The translations under genes were made by a program, and so were the position numbers. From Novosphingobium sp. (GTDB taxonomy: Bacteria > Pseudomonadota > Alphaproteobacteria > Sphingomonadales > Sphingomonadaceae), in assembly GCA_017745295.1 (NCBI GenBank), contig JAGHZR010000010.1, forward strand, positions 95,929-159,928: a stretch of DNA of 64,000 nucleotides. The letters are read 5' to 3'. This document shows positions 9,457-18,067 of this stretch, one piece after another. The notes beneath the pieces were generated by a model. That model searched no databases and was not told where the DNA came from. It worked only from the letters and a program-made list of their open reading frames with translations. How positions within the stretch are numbered: position 1 is the stretch's first letter; the number at the start of each line of letters is the position of its first letter.

Positions 9457-10889
9457 TGGCACGATTTTCCCTCTCGCTGGCCGCGCTTGCGCTGGGAACC
9501 ATGATTGCGGGCCTGCCGCCCGCTGCCGCCCAGGACAGCGCGCGGACCGACACTTTGGCCACGGCGCTGGCCCCCACCCCCGCCCCGCGCACGTCCGGCC
9601 CCCCCAACATCATCCTGATCCTGGCGGATGACTTCGGCGTGGAAGGCATCAATGCCTATGGCGGCGAATATCATACGCCAAATGTCGACCGCCTGGCCAC
9701 CGAAGGCACCCGCTTCGACAATGCCCACGCCATGCCGCTGTGCTCGCCCTCCCGCGTGCGGCTGATGACGGGTCAGGAAAACTGGCGCAATTACGAGGCC
9801 TTCGGCTATCTCGCTCCCGGCCAGCGGACGTTCGGCAATGTCATGAAGGACGCCGGCTACGTCACCGGCATCGTCGGCAAGTGGCAACTCATGGGCAACG
9901 GGTTCGACGGCCGCGTCGGCATAACCCCAGAGGCCGCCGGGTTCGACGAGAGCTACCTGTGGCAGCTTCAGGCGCTCACCGCCAAGGGTTCCCGCTACTG
10001 GGGGCCTACCCGCGCCGGCAACGGCACGGCGAAGATCAGCGAGGAAGGTTTCGGCCCCGATTTCGACAGTGCCAAGGCGCTGGACTTCATCTCGCGGCAC
10101 AAGGACAAGCCGTTCTTCCTCTATTATCCGATGGTCCTGGTTCACAACCCCTGGGTCCAGACGCCCGACTCGATGACGGCGGAGGGCGCGAAGGATCGGT
10201 TCAACGGCATGGTGTCCTATATGGACCGGCTCGTCGGCGACCTGATGGCGCGGCTGAAGGCTGAAGGGCTGGACCGGAACACGATCGTCATCTTCACCGG
10301 CGACAACGGCACCAATCGCCAGATCACGTCGATGCGCGACGGCCATCCGGTGCGCGGCGGCAAGGGCACGACCGCGATCAACGGCACCCACGTCCCCTTC
10401 ATCGCCTGGGGGCCGGGCGTTCCCCAGGGCAAGATCAACGCGGCGCTGGTGGACTTCACCGACCTGCTCCCGACTTTCGCCGACATGGCGGGTCAGCCCG
10501 CGCTCGCCGGCAAGGTCGATGGCGTGAGCCAATGGCCGGTCATCGCCGGCAAGGCGGGCAGCGCGCGCGGTTCGATCTTCATGCACTATGCGCCGATGTG
10601 GCAGTTCAAGCCCGAGCGCTTCGCTTTCGATGCAACCTGGAAGCTCTACGGCGATGGCCGCTTCGTGGCGATGGACCCGATCTCCGGCGTCGAGACCGAA
10701 GTCCCTGCCGACAAGCGCAAGGGCGAAGCGGCCCGCCGTTACGCGGCGCTGCGAAAGGTGCTCGACGAGACGAAGGACGGGCCGCTCGACCCCACGCGCT
10801 ATCCCTGGTGCGAGGGCCAGACCTCGGTCGATCCCGGCAAGCCCGCCACGGTCGCCGGCTGCGGCAGGACGCCAGGAGGAGAAGAATGA
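9456..10889 (+). CDS. Secreted sulfatase (CSPSR motif)
   Basis: 477 aa. Signal peptide ends near AAAQ (about residue 26). ILADDF (55-60), Cys96 in CSPSR, GKWQLMG and FTGDNGTN mark the type I sulfatase fold. It lacks the usual GKWH histidine at this site: Gln replaces His in GKWQ, a position often involved near the active site, so its substrate preference may differ from its neighbours. The start ATG overlaps the preceding stop, and its own stop overlaps the next start (ATGA), which places it firmly inside a polycistron. The C-terminus is Cys/Gly rich (WCEGQTS...VAGCG), unlike the other copies. Confidence 0.9.
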   Translation: MARFSLSLAALALGTMIAGLPPAAAQDSARTDTLATALAPTPAPRTSGPPNIILILADDFGVEGINAYGGEYHTPNVDRLATEGTRFDNAHAMPLCSPSRVRLMTGQENWRNYEAFGYLAPGQRTFGNVMKDAGYVTGIVGKWQLMGNGFDGRVGITPEAAGFDESYLWQLQALTAKGSRYWGPTRAGNGTAKISEEGFGPDFDSAKALDFISRHKDKPFFLYYPMVLVHNPWVQTPDSMTAEGAKDRFNGMVSYMDRLVGDLMARLKAEGLDRNTIVIFTGDNGTNRQITSMRDGHPVRGGKGTTAINGTHVPFIAWGPGVPQGKINAALVDFTDLLPTFADMAGQPALAGKVDGVSQWPVIAGKAGSARGSIFMHYAPMWQFKPERFAFDATWKLYGDGRFVAMDPISGVETEVPADKRKGEAARRYAALRKVLDETKDGPLDPTRYPWCEGQTSVDPGKPATVAGCGRTPGGEE

Positions 10890-12349
10890 TGCGACGCGCC
10901 CTCATCGCCGCGATGCTCGCAGGCGCCGCCACCCTGTCCGGCTGCGCGGCGAACGCCCCCGGCGTCCCCCCTGCCCCGGCGGCAAAGACCGTCGCTGCCG
11001 GCCGACCGAATGTCGTCGTCATCCTTGCCGACGATCTCGACTGGGCGGACGTCTCGACTTACGGCCGGGCCGACGTGCCCACGCCCAACATCGATCGCAT
11101 TGCCAGAACCGGCGTCGCCTTCTCCAGCGGTTATGTCGCCGCATCGGTCTGCGCGGTCAGCCGCGCCGGGTTGTTGACCGGCCGGATGCCGCAGCGCTTC
11201 GGTTTCACCTACAACATCAACGACGAGGGGGACGAAGGCGCCGGCCTGCCCGTCGGCGAGAAGACGATGGCGGACCGCCTGCGTCCGCTCGGCTACCGGA
11301 CCGCCGCGTTCGGCAAATGGCATCAGGGCTCGGATCGCCAATTCTATCCCACCGAACGGGGCTTCGACGAGTTCTTCGGCTTCCTTGCCGGTGAAACCAA
11401 CTACGTCGATCCGAAAACGCCCGGCATCGTCACCACCCCGACCAAGGCGGACAAATACGTCATCGGCCCGCGCACCGGCAACCACGCCATGGTGGAAGGC
11501 CCCGATGCGAAGCCGGCCGACGATTTCGGGCGCTACCTGACCGACCAGATCACCGATCGGGCGGTCGATTTCATCGATCGCTCCGCGTCCGACAAGGATC
11601 GGCCGTTCTTCGCTTATGTCGCCTACAATGCGCCGCATTGGCCGCTTCAGGTGCCGCAGAGCTATTACGACCGTTTCCCCCAGGTGAAAGATCCGGTGCG
11701 CCGCACCTACATCGCCATGATCGCGGCGATGGACGACGGGATCGGCAGGATCCTCGACCGGCTGGAAGCGCAAGGCGTGCGCGACAACACCATCGTCGTG
11801 TTCCTCTCGGACAATGGCTGTCCGGAACGCTTCGGCTTCTGCAACCCGGACCATCCGTGGGGCGCGGGAAAGTTCACTTATCTGGAAGGCGGCGTGCGCG
11901 TTCCCTTCGTGATGTCCTGGCCGGCAGGCCTCAAGCCGCAGGGCATCAGCGACAGCCCGGTCTCTTCGGTGGACATTGCCGCCACCGTGCTGCACGCCGC
12001 CGATCCCGGACGGTCCCTGCCCGCCGAGTTCGACGGACGCGATCTCGTGCAGACGGCGAAACACCCCGATCCGGATCGTCTGCTCGTCTGGGGACAGGAG
12101 CCGGTCTATGCCGCAAGAAGAGGTTCCCGCAAGCTCTGGGTCTCGCACGACTGGAACACGTCGCACCTCTACGACCTGAACAGCGACCCGGCCGAGATGA
12201 AGGACCTTTCCAGCAGCGATCCGGCCGGCGCCGCCAGCCTCTCGGCCGAGATCGAGCGCTTCCGCACGGCTCTCCCCGATCCCCGCTGGAAGCTCCACTT
12301 TACCCGCAAGACCACCGTCAACGGTCGCGAGACCGAATGGGTCTATTGA
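10886..12349 (+). CDS. Lipoprotein-type sulfatase with variant CAVSR motif
   Basis: 487 aa. The start is set by AGGAGGA (10874-10880) just upstream of tandem ATGs. A lipobox LSGC with Cys20 predicts a membrane-anchored lipoprotein. The catalytic domain has ILADDLDWAD (46-55), GKWHQG and LSDNGCPERFG. The formylglycine signature reads CAVSRAGLLTGR with Cys89: Val occupies the position that is Pro (sometimes Ala) in the CxPxR consensus. Known sulfatase-modifying enzymes favour Pro there, so maturation may be less efficient or may depend on a tolerant enzyme. It overlaps the preceding gene by 4 nt and is followed 12 nt later by the next sulfatase. Confidence 0.88.
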   Translation: MMRRALIAAMLAGAATLSGCAANAPGVPPAPAAKTVAAGRPNVVVILADDLDWADVSTYGRADVPTPNIDRIARTGVAFSSGYVAASVCAVSRAGLLTGRMPQRFGFTYNINDEGDEGAGLPVGEKTMADRLRPLGYRTAAFGKWHQGSDRQFYPTERGFDEFFGFLAGETNYVDPKTPGIVTTPTKADKYVIGPRTGNHAMVEGPDAKPADDFGRYLTDQITDRAVDFIDRSASDKDRPFFAYVAYNAPHWPLQVPQSYYDRFPQVKDPVRRTYIAMIAAMDDGIGRILDRLEAQGVRDNTIVVFLSDNGCPERFGFCNPDHPWGAGKFTYLEGGVRVPFVMSWPAGLKPQGISDSPVSSVDIAATVLHAADPGRSLPAEFDGRDLVQTAKHPDPDRLLVWGQEPVYAARRGSRKLWVSHDWNTSHLYDLNSDPAEMKDLSSSDPAGAASLSAEIERFRTALPDPRWKLHFTRKTTVNGRETEWVY

Positions 12350-12361
12350 CGAGGAACCTCG

Positions 12362-14068
12362 ATGACAAAGAACACCGTCCTCGCCCGCGCCCTTGCGGGT
12401 GCCGCCTGCTTTGCGGCCATGGCGATTTCAACGCTTCCGGCCTTGGCCAAGGCCCCCGCCGCCGCGCCCGCATCCCAGGACGCGCGCCCGCGCAACATCA
12501 TCTTCGTTCTCGTCGACGACTTGCGCTACGACGGCATGGGCTTCCTCCAGCCCGGCCTGCTCAAGACCCCGAACATCGACCGCATGGCCAAGGAAGGCAC
12601 CTACTTCCCCAACGCCGTGGTAACCTCCTCGCTGTGCAGCCCCAGCCGCGCGACCATCCTGACCGGGCAGACCGCCCGCAACCACGGCATCGTCGACAAT
12701 AACGACGCTTCCGAAGCCGGGCTCACCTATTTCCCGAGCTATCTCCAGCAGGCCGGCTACGACACCGCCTTCTTCGGCAAGTGGCACATGGGAAGCAACA
12801 GCGCCGCCCCGCGGCCCGGCTTCGACAAGTGGGTCAGCTTCATCGGTCAGGGGAACTACTGGCCGGCCAAGGCGACCACCGCCCATTCCTCCCCCGACCT
12901 CAACGTCGACGGCAAGGACGTGCCCCAGAAGGGCTACATCACCGACGAACTGACCGACTACGCGATGAACTGGCTGGCCAGGGAGCGTGACCCGAAGAAG
13001 CCGTTCTTCCTCTATCTCAGCCACAAGGGCGTCCACTCCGACCCGCTGCCGCCGCCGCGCTACGCGCATCAGTACGACAAGGCAAAGTTCTCCCTGCCCG
13101 CCAGCGCCGCCAACACGCCCGAGAACAACGCGGGCAAGCCGGTCTGGGTGCAGAACCAGCGCAATTCCTGGCACGGCATCGACTTCTTCTACAATGCCGA
13201 CGTGCCGATGACCGAGTATCTCAAGTACTACTACGGCACCCTTTCCGCGATCGACGACAGCCTCGGCCGGATCATGGACTATCTGCGCAAGAACAATCTG
13301 GAGAAGGACACGCTGGTCGTGTTCACGTCCGACAACGGCTACATGGTCGGCGAACATGGCCTGATCGACAAGCGCAACGCCTACGAAGCCTCGATCCGGG
13401 TGCCGCTGGTGGTCTGGGAGCCGGGCACGGTTCCGGCCGGCAAGGTCAATCCGGGCCGCATCCGCAATCTCGACTTTGCACCGACCTTCCTCGACGTCGC
13501 GGGCGCCAGCCGCCCCCAACAGTTCGAAGGCACCAGCGCATGGGACTTGTGGGAAGGCAAGCTGGCCCCCACCGACTGGAAGCCCGGCGATTTCACGTAT
13601 GAATATTACTGGGAATACAACTTCCCGATGACGCCGGGCACTTTCGCCATCGAGCGCGACCGCGTGAAATACATCCAGTATTACGGCGTCTACGACACCG
13701 ACGAACTCTACGACCTCAAGACCGATCCCGAGGAAATGCACAACCTCGTCGACGATCCCAAGTGGGCGGCAAGGAAGCAGGAACTGCGCATTGCGCTCTA
13801 CCAGCAACTCGCCAACCGGGAAGGAAAGCACATGATCCCTTATGGCGCCCGCCTTTCGACCGGCGCAGTGCGGCGCGACGTGAACGGCACCCGCGCTGCG
13901 GACTTCCCGGCGTCGTGGTACATCAAGCCGAACCCGACCGACCGGCTCGACCCGATCCTCCCCGACAGCCCCGCCAAGCTCAAGGCCCAGGCCGAAGGCA
14001 AGCCGCTGGTCTATACCCCGCCACTCGGCGCCGAACTGAAGAGCCAGATCGGGAGCACCGGCAAGTGA
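12362..14068 (+). CDS. Secreted sulfatase (CSPSR motif)
   Basis: 568 aa. GAGGAA sits 6 nt before the ATG. A Sec signal ends near PALAKA (about residue 30). Landmarks are LVDDLRYDGMG (50-60), Cys92 in CSPSRATILTGQ, FFGKWHMG and FTSDNGYMVGEHG. The DNGYMLGEHG-like block and the length resemble the N-acetylglucosamine-6-sulfatase/iduronate-sulfatase branch, which suggests a sugar sulfate, but the true substrate is unknown. It lies between two other sulfatases; its TGA is overlapped by a GTG start (GTGA) of the last gene. Confidence 0.9.
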   Translation: MTKNTVLARALAGAACFAAMAISTLPALAKAPAAAPASQDARPRNIIFVLVDDLRYDGMGFLQPGLLKTPNIDRMAKEGTYFPNAVVTSSLCSPSRATILTGQTARNHGIVDNNDASEAGLTYFPSYLQQAGYDTAFFGKWHMGSNSAAPRPGFDKWVSFIGQGNYWPAKATTAHSSPDLNVDGKDVPQKGYITDELTDYAMNWLARERDPKKPFFLYLSHKGVHSDPLPPPRYAHQYDKAKFSLPASAANTPENNAGKPVWVQNQRNSWHGIDFFYNADVPMTEYLKYYYGTLSAIDDSLGRIMDYLRKNNLEKDTLVVFTSDNGYMVGEHGLIDKRNAYEASIRVPLVVWEPGTVPAGKVNPGRIRNLDFAPTFLDVAGASRPQQFEGTSAWDLWEGKLAPTDWKPGDFTYEYYWEYNFPMTPGTFAIERDRVKYIQYYGVYDTDELYDLKTDPEEMHNLVDDPKWAARKQELRIALYQQLANREGKHMIPYGARLSTGAVRRDVNGTRAADFPASWYIKPNPTDRLDPILPDSPAKLKAQAEGKPLVYTPPLGAELKSQIGSTGK

Positions 14069-15969
14069 GCGCCGTTTCGCGCCGCGCCGTGCTCGGTTCG
14101 ATCGCCGGGGCGACGACATTGGCCGCGACGGGCACGGCCGCCCGCGCCGCCGCTCCGGTCCAGCGTCCCAACATCCTGTGGATCGTGAGCGAGGACAACA
14201 ACCCCTACGTCGGCGCTTATGGCGACAAGCTGGCCCACACGCCGACGATCGATGGACTGGCCGCCAAGGGCCTGCTGTTCCGCCACGTCTATTCCAATGC
14301 CCCGGTCTGCGCGCCGTCGCGCTTCGGCATCCTGACCGGCGTCTACCCGGAAAGCTGCGCGCCCGCCAACCAGATGCGCGCCATCGGCAAGCTGCCTGAA
14401 CAGTTCAAGACCTATCCGGAACTGATGCGGGCGGCGGGCTACTTCTGCACCAACAGCGCGAAGACCGACTACAACTGCAATGTGGACCCCAAGGCCGTCT
14501 GGGACGCCCAGGGCAAGGCCGCGCACTGGCGCTCGCGCGAGAATCCGGGCCAGCCTTTCATGGCGGTCTTCAACTATGAGACCACCCACGAATCCAAGAT
14601 CTTCACGCCCACGCCGGGCCGCGTGACGCCGGACATGGTGAAGATCCCAAGTTTCCTGCCGGATACGCCGGGGACCCGTCAGGATTTTGCCAGCTATTAC
14701 AACCTGATGGAAAAGATGGACGGCCAGCTGGCCGAACGTCTCGCCGAACTGGCGGCAGACGGTCTCGCCGAGAACACCATCGTCTTCCACTATTCCGACA
14801 ACGGCGGGGTACTCGGGCGGTCCAAGCGCTACTGCACCGAAGAGGGTCTGCGCTGCGAGATGGTGGTCTACGTGCCGCCCAAATGGCAGCACCTGATGCC
14901 GGGTCGCCCCGGCACCGAGCTCACTTCGCCCGTGAGCTTCATCGATCTCGCCCCGACCGTATTGGCGATCGCCGGCGCGAAGCAGCCGCCGCAGATGACC
15001 GGCCAGCCGTTCCTCGGCCCGAAGGCAAAGCCCCAGAAGTATGCCTTCGGCATGCGCAACCGCATGGACGAGCGGATCGACTTCCAGCGCACCGTCACCG
15101 ATGGCCGCTGGCGCTACATCCGCAACTACATGCCGCATCGCCCCCTGGGCCAGCACCAGGCCTTCGCATGGCTGGCCAAGGGCTATCAGGAATGGGAGCA
15201 GGCCTATCTCGACGGCAAACTGACCGAAGTCCAGGCGCGCTTCTTCCAGCCGAAGCCGTTCGAGGAGCTCTACGACCTCGGGGCCGATCCCGAGGAACTG
15301 GACAATCTGGCCGGTAACCCTTCGCATCGGGCGATCCGCAAGACGCTAAGCGCCGCGCTCGACGGCCATATGATCGCGATCCACGACAATGGCTTCCTGC
15401 CAGAGGGCATGGCGGGCGAAGGCTGGGCCGAAAGCCGCGACCCGGCGGTCTATCCGCTCGGAAAGGTCATGTCCCTCGCCCGCACGGCCGGTCTCGGACG
15501 ACTGGAGGGCCTGCCCTCCCTGCGCGCCGCGCTTTCCGACCAGGTGGAAGTGCTGCGCTACTGGGCCGGCATGGGACTGCTCATCCTGGGGGACAAGGCG
15601 GCCCCCGCCAAAGCCGACATGCTGGCCGCTCTGGCCCGCGAGACCTCACCCCACGTGCGCATTCAATTGAGCGAAGCGCTTGCAAAGCTGGGTGAAACCG
15701 GCCCTTCCCTCGCCGCGCTCGTCGATCTTTCGGACGAGGCCCAACCGTGGCAGATCCGCCTTCATGCCCTGAACGCCCTGACATTCCTGGGCCCGGTAGC
15801 CATGCCCGCGTTGGAGAACGCCAGGAAAGCGATGGGTGGAAGCAACGAGTATCTCAAGAGCGCGGGCAAGTATCTGACCCTGAAGCTGACCGGAGCCTAT
15901 ACGCCGGCGACGCAGATCTTCGACTGGGAAGGTCTCATGGCCCGCCTCAAGAATGGTGGAGCGCCCTAG
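14065..15969 (+). CDS. Tat-exported sulfatase with C-terminal HEAT-like repeats
   Basis: 634 aa from a GTG at 14065 that overlaps the previous stop (GTGA). This start gives a twin-arginine signal (SRRAVLGS, residues 5-12). The catalytic part has IVSEDNNPY in place of the common DD pair, Cys82 in CAPSRFGILTG, and YSDNGGVLGRSKR, resembling the heparan N-sulfatase (SGSH) branch. After about residue 470 come helical, HEAT-like units (repeated LRAAL.., VLRYWAGMGLLILG, VRIQLSEALAKLG), a C-terminal extension seen in some bacterial SGSH-like sulfatases. It is the last gene of the rightward operon and is followed by a strong hairpin terminator. Confidence 0.9.
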   Translation: MSAVSRRAVLGSIAGATTLAATGTAARAAAPVQRPNILWIVSEDNNPYVGAYGDKLAHTPTIDGLAAKGLLFRHVYSNAPVCAPSRFGILTGVYPESCAPANQMRAIGKLPEQFKTYPELMRAAGYFCTNSAKTDYNCNVDPKAVWDAQGKAAHWRSRENPGQPFMAVFNYETTHESKIFTPTPGRVTPDMVKIPSFLPDTPGTRQDFASYYNLMEKMDGQLAERLAELAADGLAENTIVFHYSDNGGVLGRSKRYCTEEGLRCEMVVYVPPKWQHLMPGRPGTELTSPVSFIDLAPTVLAIAGAKQPPQMTGQPFLGPKAKPQKYAFGMRNRMDERIDFQRTVTDGRWRYIRNYMPHRPLGQHQAFAWLAKGYQEWEQAYLDGKLTEVQARFFQPKPFEELYDLGADPEELDNLAGNPSHRAIRKTLSAALDGHMIAIHDNGFLPEGMAGEGWAESRDPAVYPLGKVMSLARTAGLGRLEGLPSLRAALSDQVEVLRYWAGMGLLILGDKAAPAKADMLAALARETSPHVRIQLSEALAKLGETGPSLAALVDLSDEAQPWQIRLHALNALTFLGPVAMPALENARKAMGGSNEYLKSAGKYLTLKLTGAYTPATQIFDWEGLMARLKNGGAP

Positions 15970-16086
15970 TTGCTTCCGGCAGCCGATACCCGAACCCGGG
16001 GAAGCCGCTGACACGCGCGGCTTCGTTCGGCGGTTGCGCAACCATGAGCCGGTCTTCGGCGTCACCGCCTGCCACTGCGAACTGAA

Positions 16087-16117
16087 ACCGGGGCGACCGC
16101 TTGCCGGTCGCCCCGGT
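16087..16117. terminator. Hairpin terminator between convergent sulfatase operon and osmC gene
   Basis: A perfect 13-bp inverted repeat (ACCGGGGCGACCG, 5-nt loop, CGGTCGCCCCGGT) in the gap between convergent genes. There is no long T-run on either side. It probably serves as a bidirectional terminator. The rest of the 15970-16218 gap shows nothing else recognisable. Confidence 0.65.
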
Positions 16118-16218
16118 CAGAACCCGTTACGAAACGAGGCCGGAATGTTCGCCCGGCCCGCCGGTTTGCCGGAAACGGCCGCCGTGATTGCGGTTTCAGC
16201 GAAGGACTTGGAACGGTA

Positions 16219-16806
16219 TCACGATACGCCAACCCCGCTATCGGCAGTCAGCACTTCGATGCGGGCGTTCATGAAGATCGGTTGGGCGAGGTTGAAGAAG
16301 TTCGGCGAGGTCTTCATCACCGCCTCGTGGATGTCGCGGAACTGTTCGATGCTGCCGTTGCCGCCGATGCGCACGGTATAGTCGAGCTGGCGATAACCGG
16401 CCGGAACGCTGTCGTCGAGCCCCAGGAATCCCCGAAGGTCGAGCTGTCCCGTGGTCTCGATCTCCAGCCGGTCCAGCGCGATGCCACGCACCGCGGCCTG
16501 GGCGACGTAGCCCACGGTCATGCAGGCGTTGAGGGCCGACATCAGCAGTTCCTGCGGGTTGGGCGCGCTGTTCGTACCCAGCAGCTCTTCGGGCTCGTCT
16601 GCAATGATCTTGAAGCGCCTTTCGATCCTTTCGCCGGCCATTTCATAGGCTTCGATCACGGACTCGCTGCGCGTCCGTCCCGACCAGTGCGTGGTGACAC
16701 GGAAGCCGACGCGAGCGGTGGCCGGATCGGACCGAATGGCGGCGACGACATCGGAAAGGGTCGCAAGATCGATGCCGTTGATGACACCTGGAAGTGCATG
16801 GTCCAT
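16219..16806 (-). CDS. OsmC family protein
   Basis: 195 aa cytoplasmic protein of the OsmC/Ohr fold. The conserved core APNPQELLMSALNACMTVGYVA (81-102, with Cys95) matches the family's first helix and peroxidatic cysteine. The usual second cysteine near the C-terminus is absent (the AQPIFMNARIEV strand has no Cys), so it is unlikely to be a classical two-cysteine Ohr peroxidase. It follows the diiron oxygenase gene by about 30 nt on the same strand and may protect against, or act on, reactive products of that enzyme. Function beyond the family is not known. Confidence 0.85.
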   Translation of the reverse strand: MDHALPGVINGIDLATLSDVVAAIRSDPATARVGFRVTTHWSGRTRSESVIEAYEMAGERIERRFKIIADEPEELLGTNSAPNPQELLMSALNACMTVGYVAQAAVRGIALDRLEIETTGQLDLRGFLGLDDSVPAGYRQLDYTVRIGGNGSIEQFRDIHEAVMKTSPNFFNLAQPIFMNARIEVLTADSGVGVS

Positions 16807-16836
16807 GATGATTTTCCTTTCTTTGCAATCGAGTAA

Positions 16837-17742
16837 TCAGGCGTAGGCAGGGGCGATGGTGTCCAGCCGGGCAACGAACTCGGGTGAGAGCCGGGCCAGC
16901 GTCTGGCGGAAGCGGGGATGGGCCATGCCCGAACCCAGGAAGGTCCAGCGCGATGCCTGATGCTGCTGCTCAACCAGCCGCTTCCTTGTGTCCGGCGCCA
17001 GCGCGCCGATCCGGCACTCCAGCACGGCGACGTTCATCGCCGCCTGCTGGGCCAGCCCGCCGTCCAGAAAGTCGACGATATCGAGATAGCCGCGAAATCC
17101 GGCCTCGATCTCCGCAGCATCGAGGCCTTCGGCCAGTGCCTCGACCATCAGGGTGTCTAGCCGCGCATGCTGCGCTTCCTCCATCCAGTGGTGGCGCAGC
17201 AGGCTCTTGAACCGCGCCTCGATCTGGCGATCGGCGTGCACGGATTCGCGGTAATGGGCCTGCGTCATCCACTCGATATGCAGAATGACCAAGGCGACCG
17301 AGAGCGGCGCATGCGCCATGACCGCGCGCCCGATGGCCTCGGCCGGACCGATCACCGGGCAAGATCCACCGAAGCCGCGCGAGAAGGTATCGGCGAAGCG
17401 GCGGAAGAGGTGGATATGCTTGGCCTCCTCGCCTGCGAATTGCAGAAGCGCGCGCACGCGCAAGTCGTCGCCGTTCAGCAGCGGCCGGGCATGGTCGAGC
17501 ACGAAGGGCAGGATGAACTCCTCGACCAGCCCGAACAGGGCCAGGTATTCGTGCGCCCTGATCTGGTTGAGGAGCAGGCGCTCGCGGTCCGGGAGGCCGG
17601 AGCCACCCGTTCGCGCCAGGGCTTCCGGCAGGAACGGGCGGGTGAAATCCAGCTCGGCATCGTCTGGCAGCACGTCGTCGAGTTGCCAGGCGGCCTTCTG
17701 CGACGATGCAAGCACGTCGCCGTAGGAAAAGGGTGCGTACAT
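16837..17742 (-). CDS. AurF-like diiron oxygenase
   Basis: 301 aa helical protein. The ligand pattern of the AurF class of non-heme diiron N-oxygenases can be laid out: Glu in GLVEEF (about 74-75), EAKH (Glu106, His109), Glu157 in HIEW, and H-x3-ExxH in HHWMEEAQH (His185, Glu189, His192). The extra His four residues before the last ExxH separates AurF-type enzymes from plain ferritins, and the spacings (about 31, 51, 28, 4, 3) follow it. AurF oxidises arylamines to nitro groups; other members act on different substrates, so the reaction here is open. It lies between a 40-aa peptide gene upstream and osmC downstream, in one leftward unit divergent from a regulator. Confidence 0.75.
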   Translation of the reverse strand: MYAPFSYGDVLASSQKAAWQLDDVLPDDAELDFTRPFLPEALARTGGSGLPDRERLLLNQIRAHEYLALFGLVEEFILPFVLDHARPLLNGDDLRVRALLQFAGEEAKHIHLFRRFADTFSRGFGGSCPVIGPAEAIGRAVMAHAPLSVALVILHIEWMTQAHYRESVHADRQIEARFKSLLRHHWMEEAQHARLDTLMVEALAEGLDAAEIEAGFRGYLDIVDFLDGGLAQQAAMNVAVLECRIGALAPDTRKRLVEQQHQASRWTFLGSGMAHPRFRQTLARLSPEFVARLDTIAPAYA

Positions 17743-17774
17743 GGGCGGTTTCTCCGCTGAGGACGATGTTGCCG

Positions 17775-17897
17775 TCAGGCCAGCGTGAAGGCGCCGGCGA
17801 GGGGGCCGACGGCAGTGCTGACGGCGAAGCCGGAGGTCAGCGCTGCCAGCAGGCTGAGCGCGGCGCAGCGGGCGAATGCTTGAAGGGCAGTGTTCAT
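17775..17897 (-). CDS. Small hydrophobic peptide, 40 aa
   Basis: A short ORF beginning ATG at 17897 with an AAAAGG element about 8 nt upstream. The product starts MNTALQAFARCAALSLLAAL and is Ala/Leu/Ser/Gly rich, with a single predicted membrane span and no charged residues after the Arg near position 10. It ends 32 nt before the diiron oxygenase start, in the same direction. It could be a leader peptide, a membrane micro-protein or a modified-peptide precursor. No family is recognised and translation is unproven. Confidence 0.45.
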   Translation of the reverse strand: MNTALQAFARCAALSLLAALTSGFAVSTAVGPLAGAFTLA

Positions 17898-18067
17898 GGA
17901 ATGGGCCTTTTCGCTTTGATCCCCGGCCCCCGATTGGGCCGGTAGGAATGTTGTGCGGCGGCCTCGTGAGAGTCGGCGTGGGAAGCGGCGTGGAAATTGG
18001 CGTTTGAAGCCCGATCTGCTAATTTACCACGCGCGGATGGCTGCCGGGGGGCAGCAAGGAAGGGTGG

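Noticed and set aside
16219..16806. OsmC protein as an organic hydroperoxide reductase (Ohr)
   Set aside because: Only one conserved cysteine (Cys95) is present; Ohr needs a second redox cysteine.
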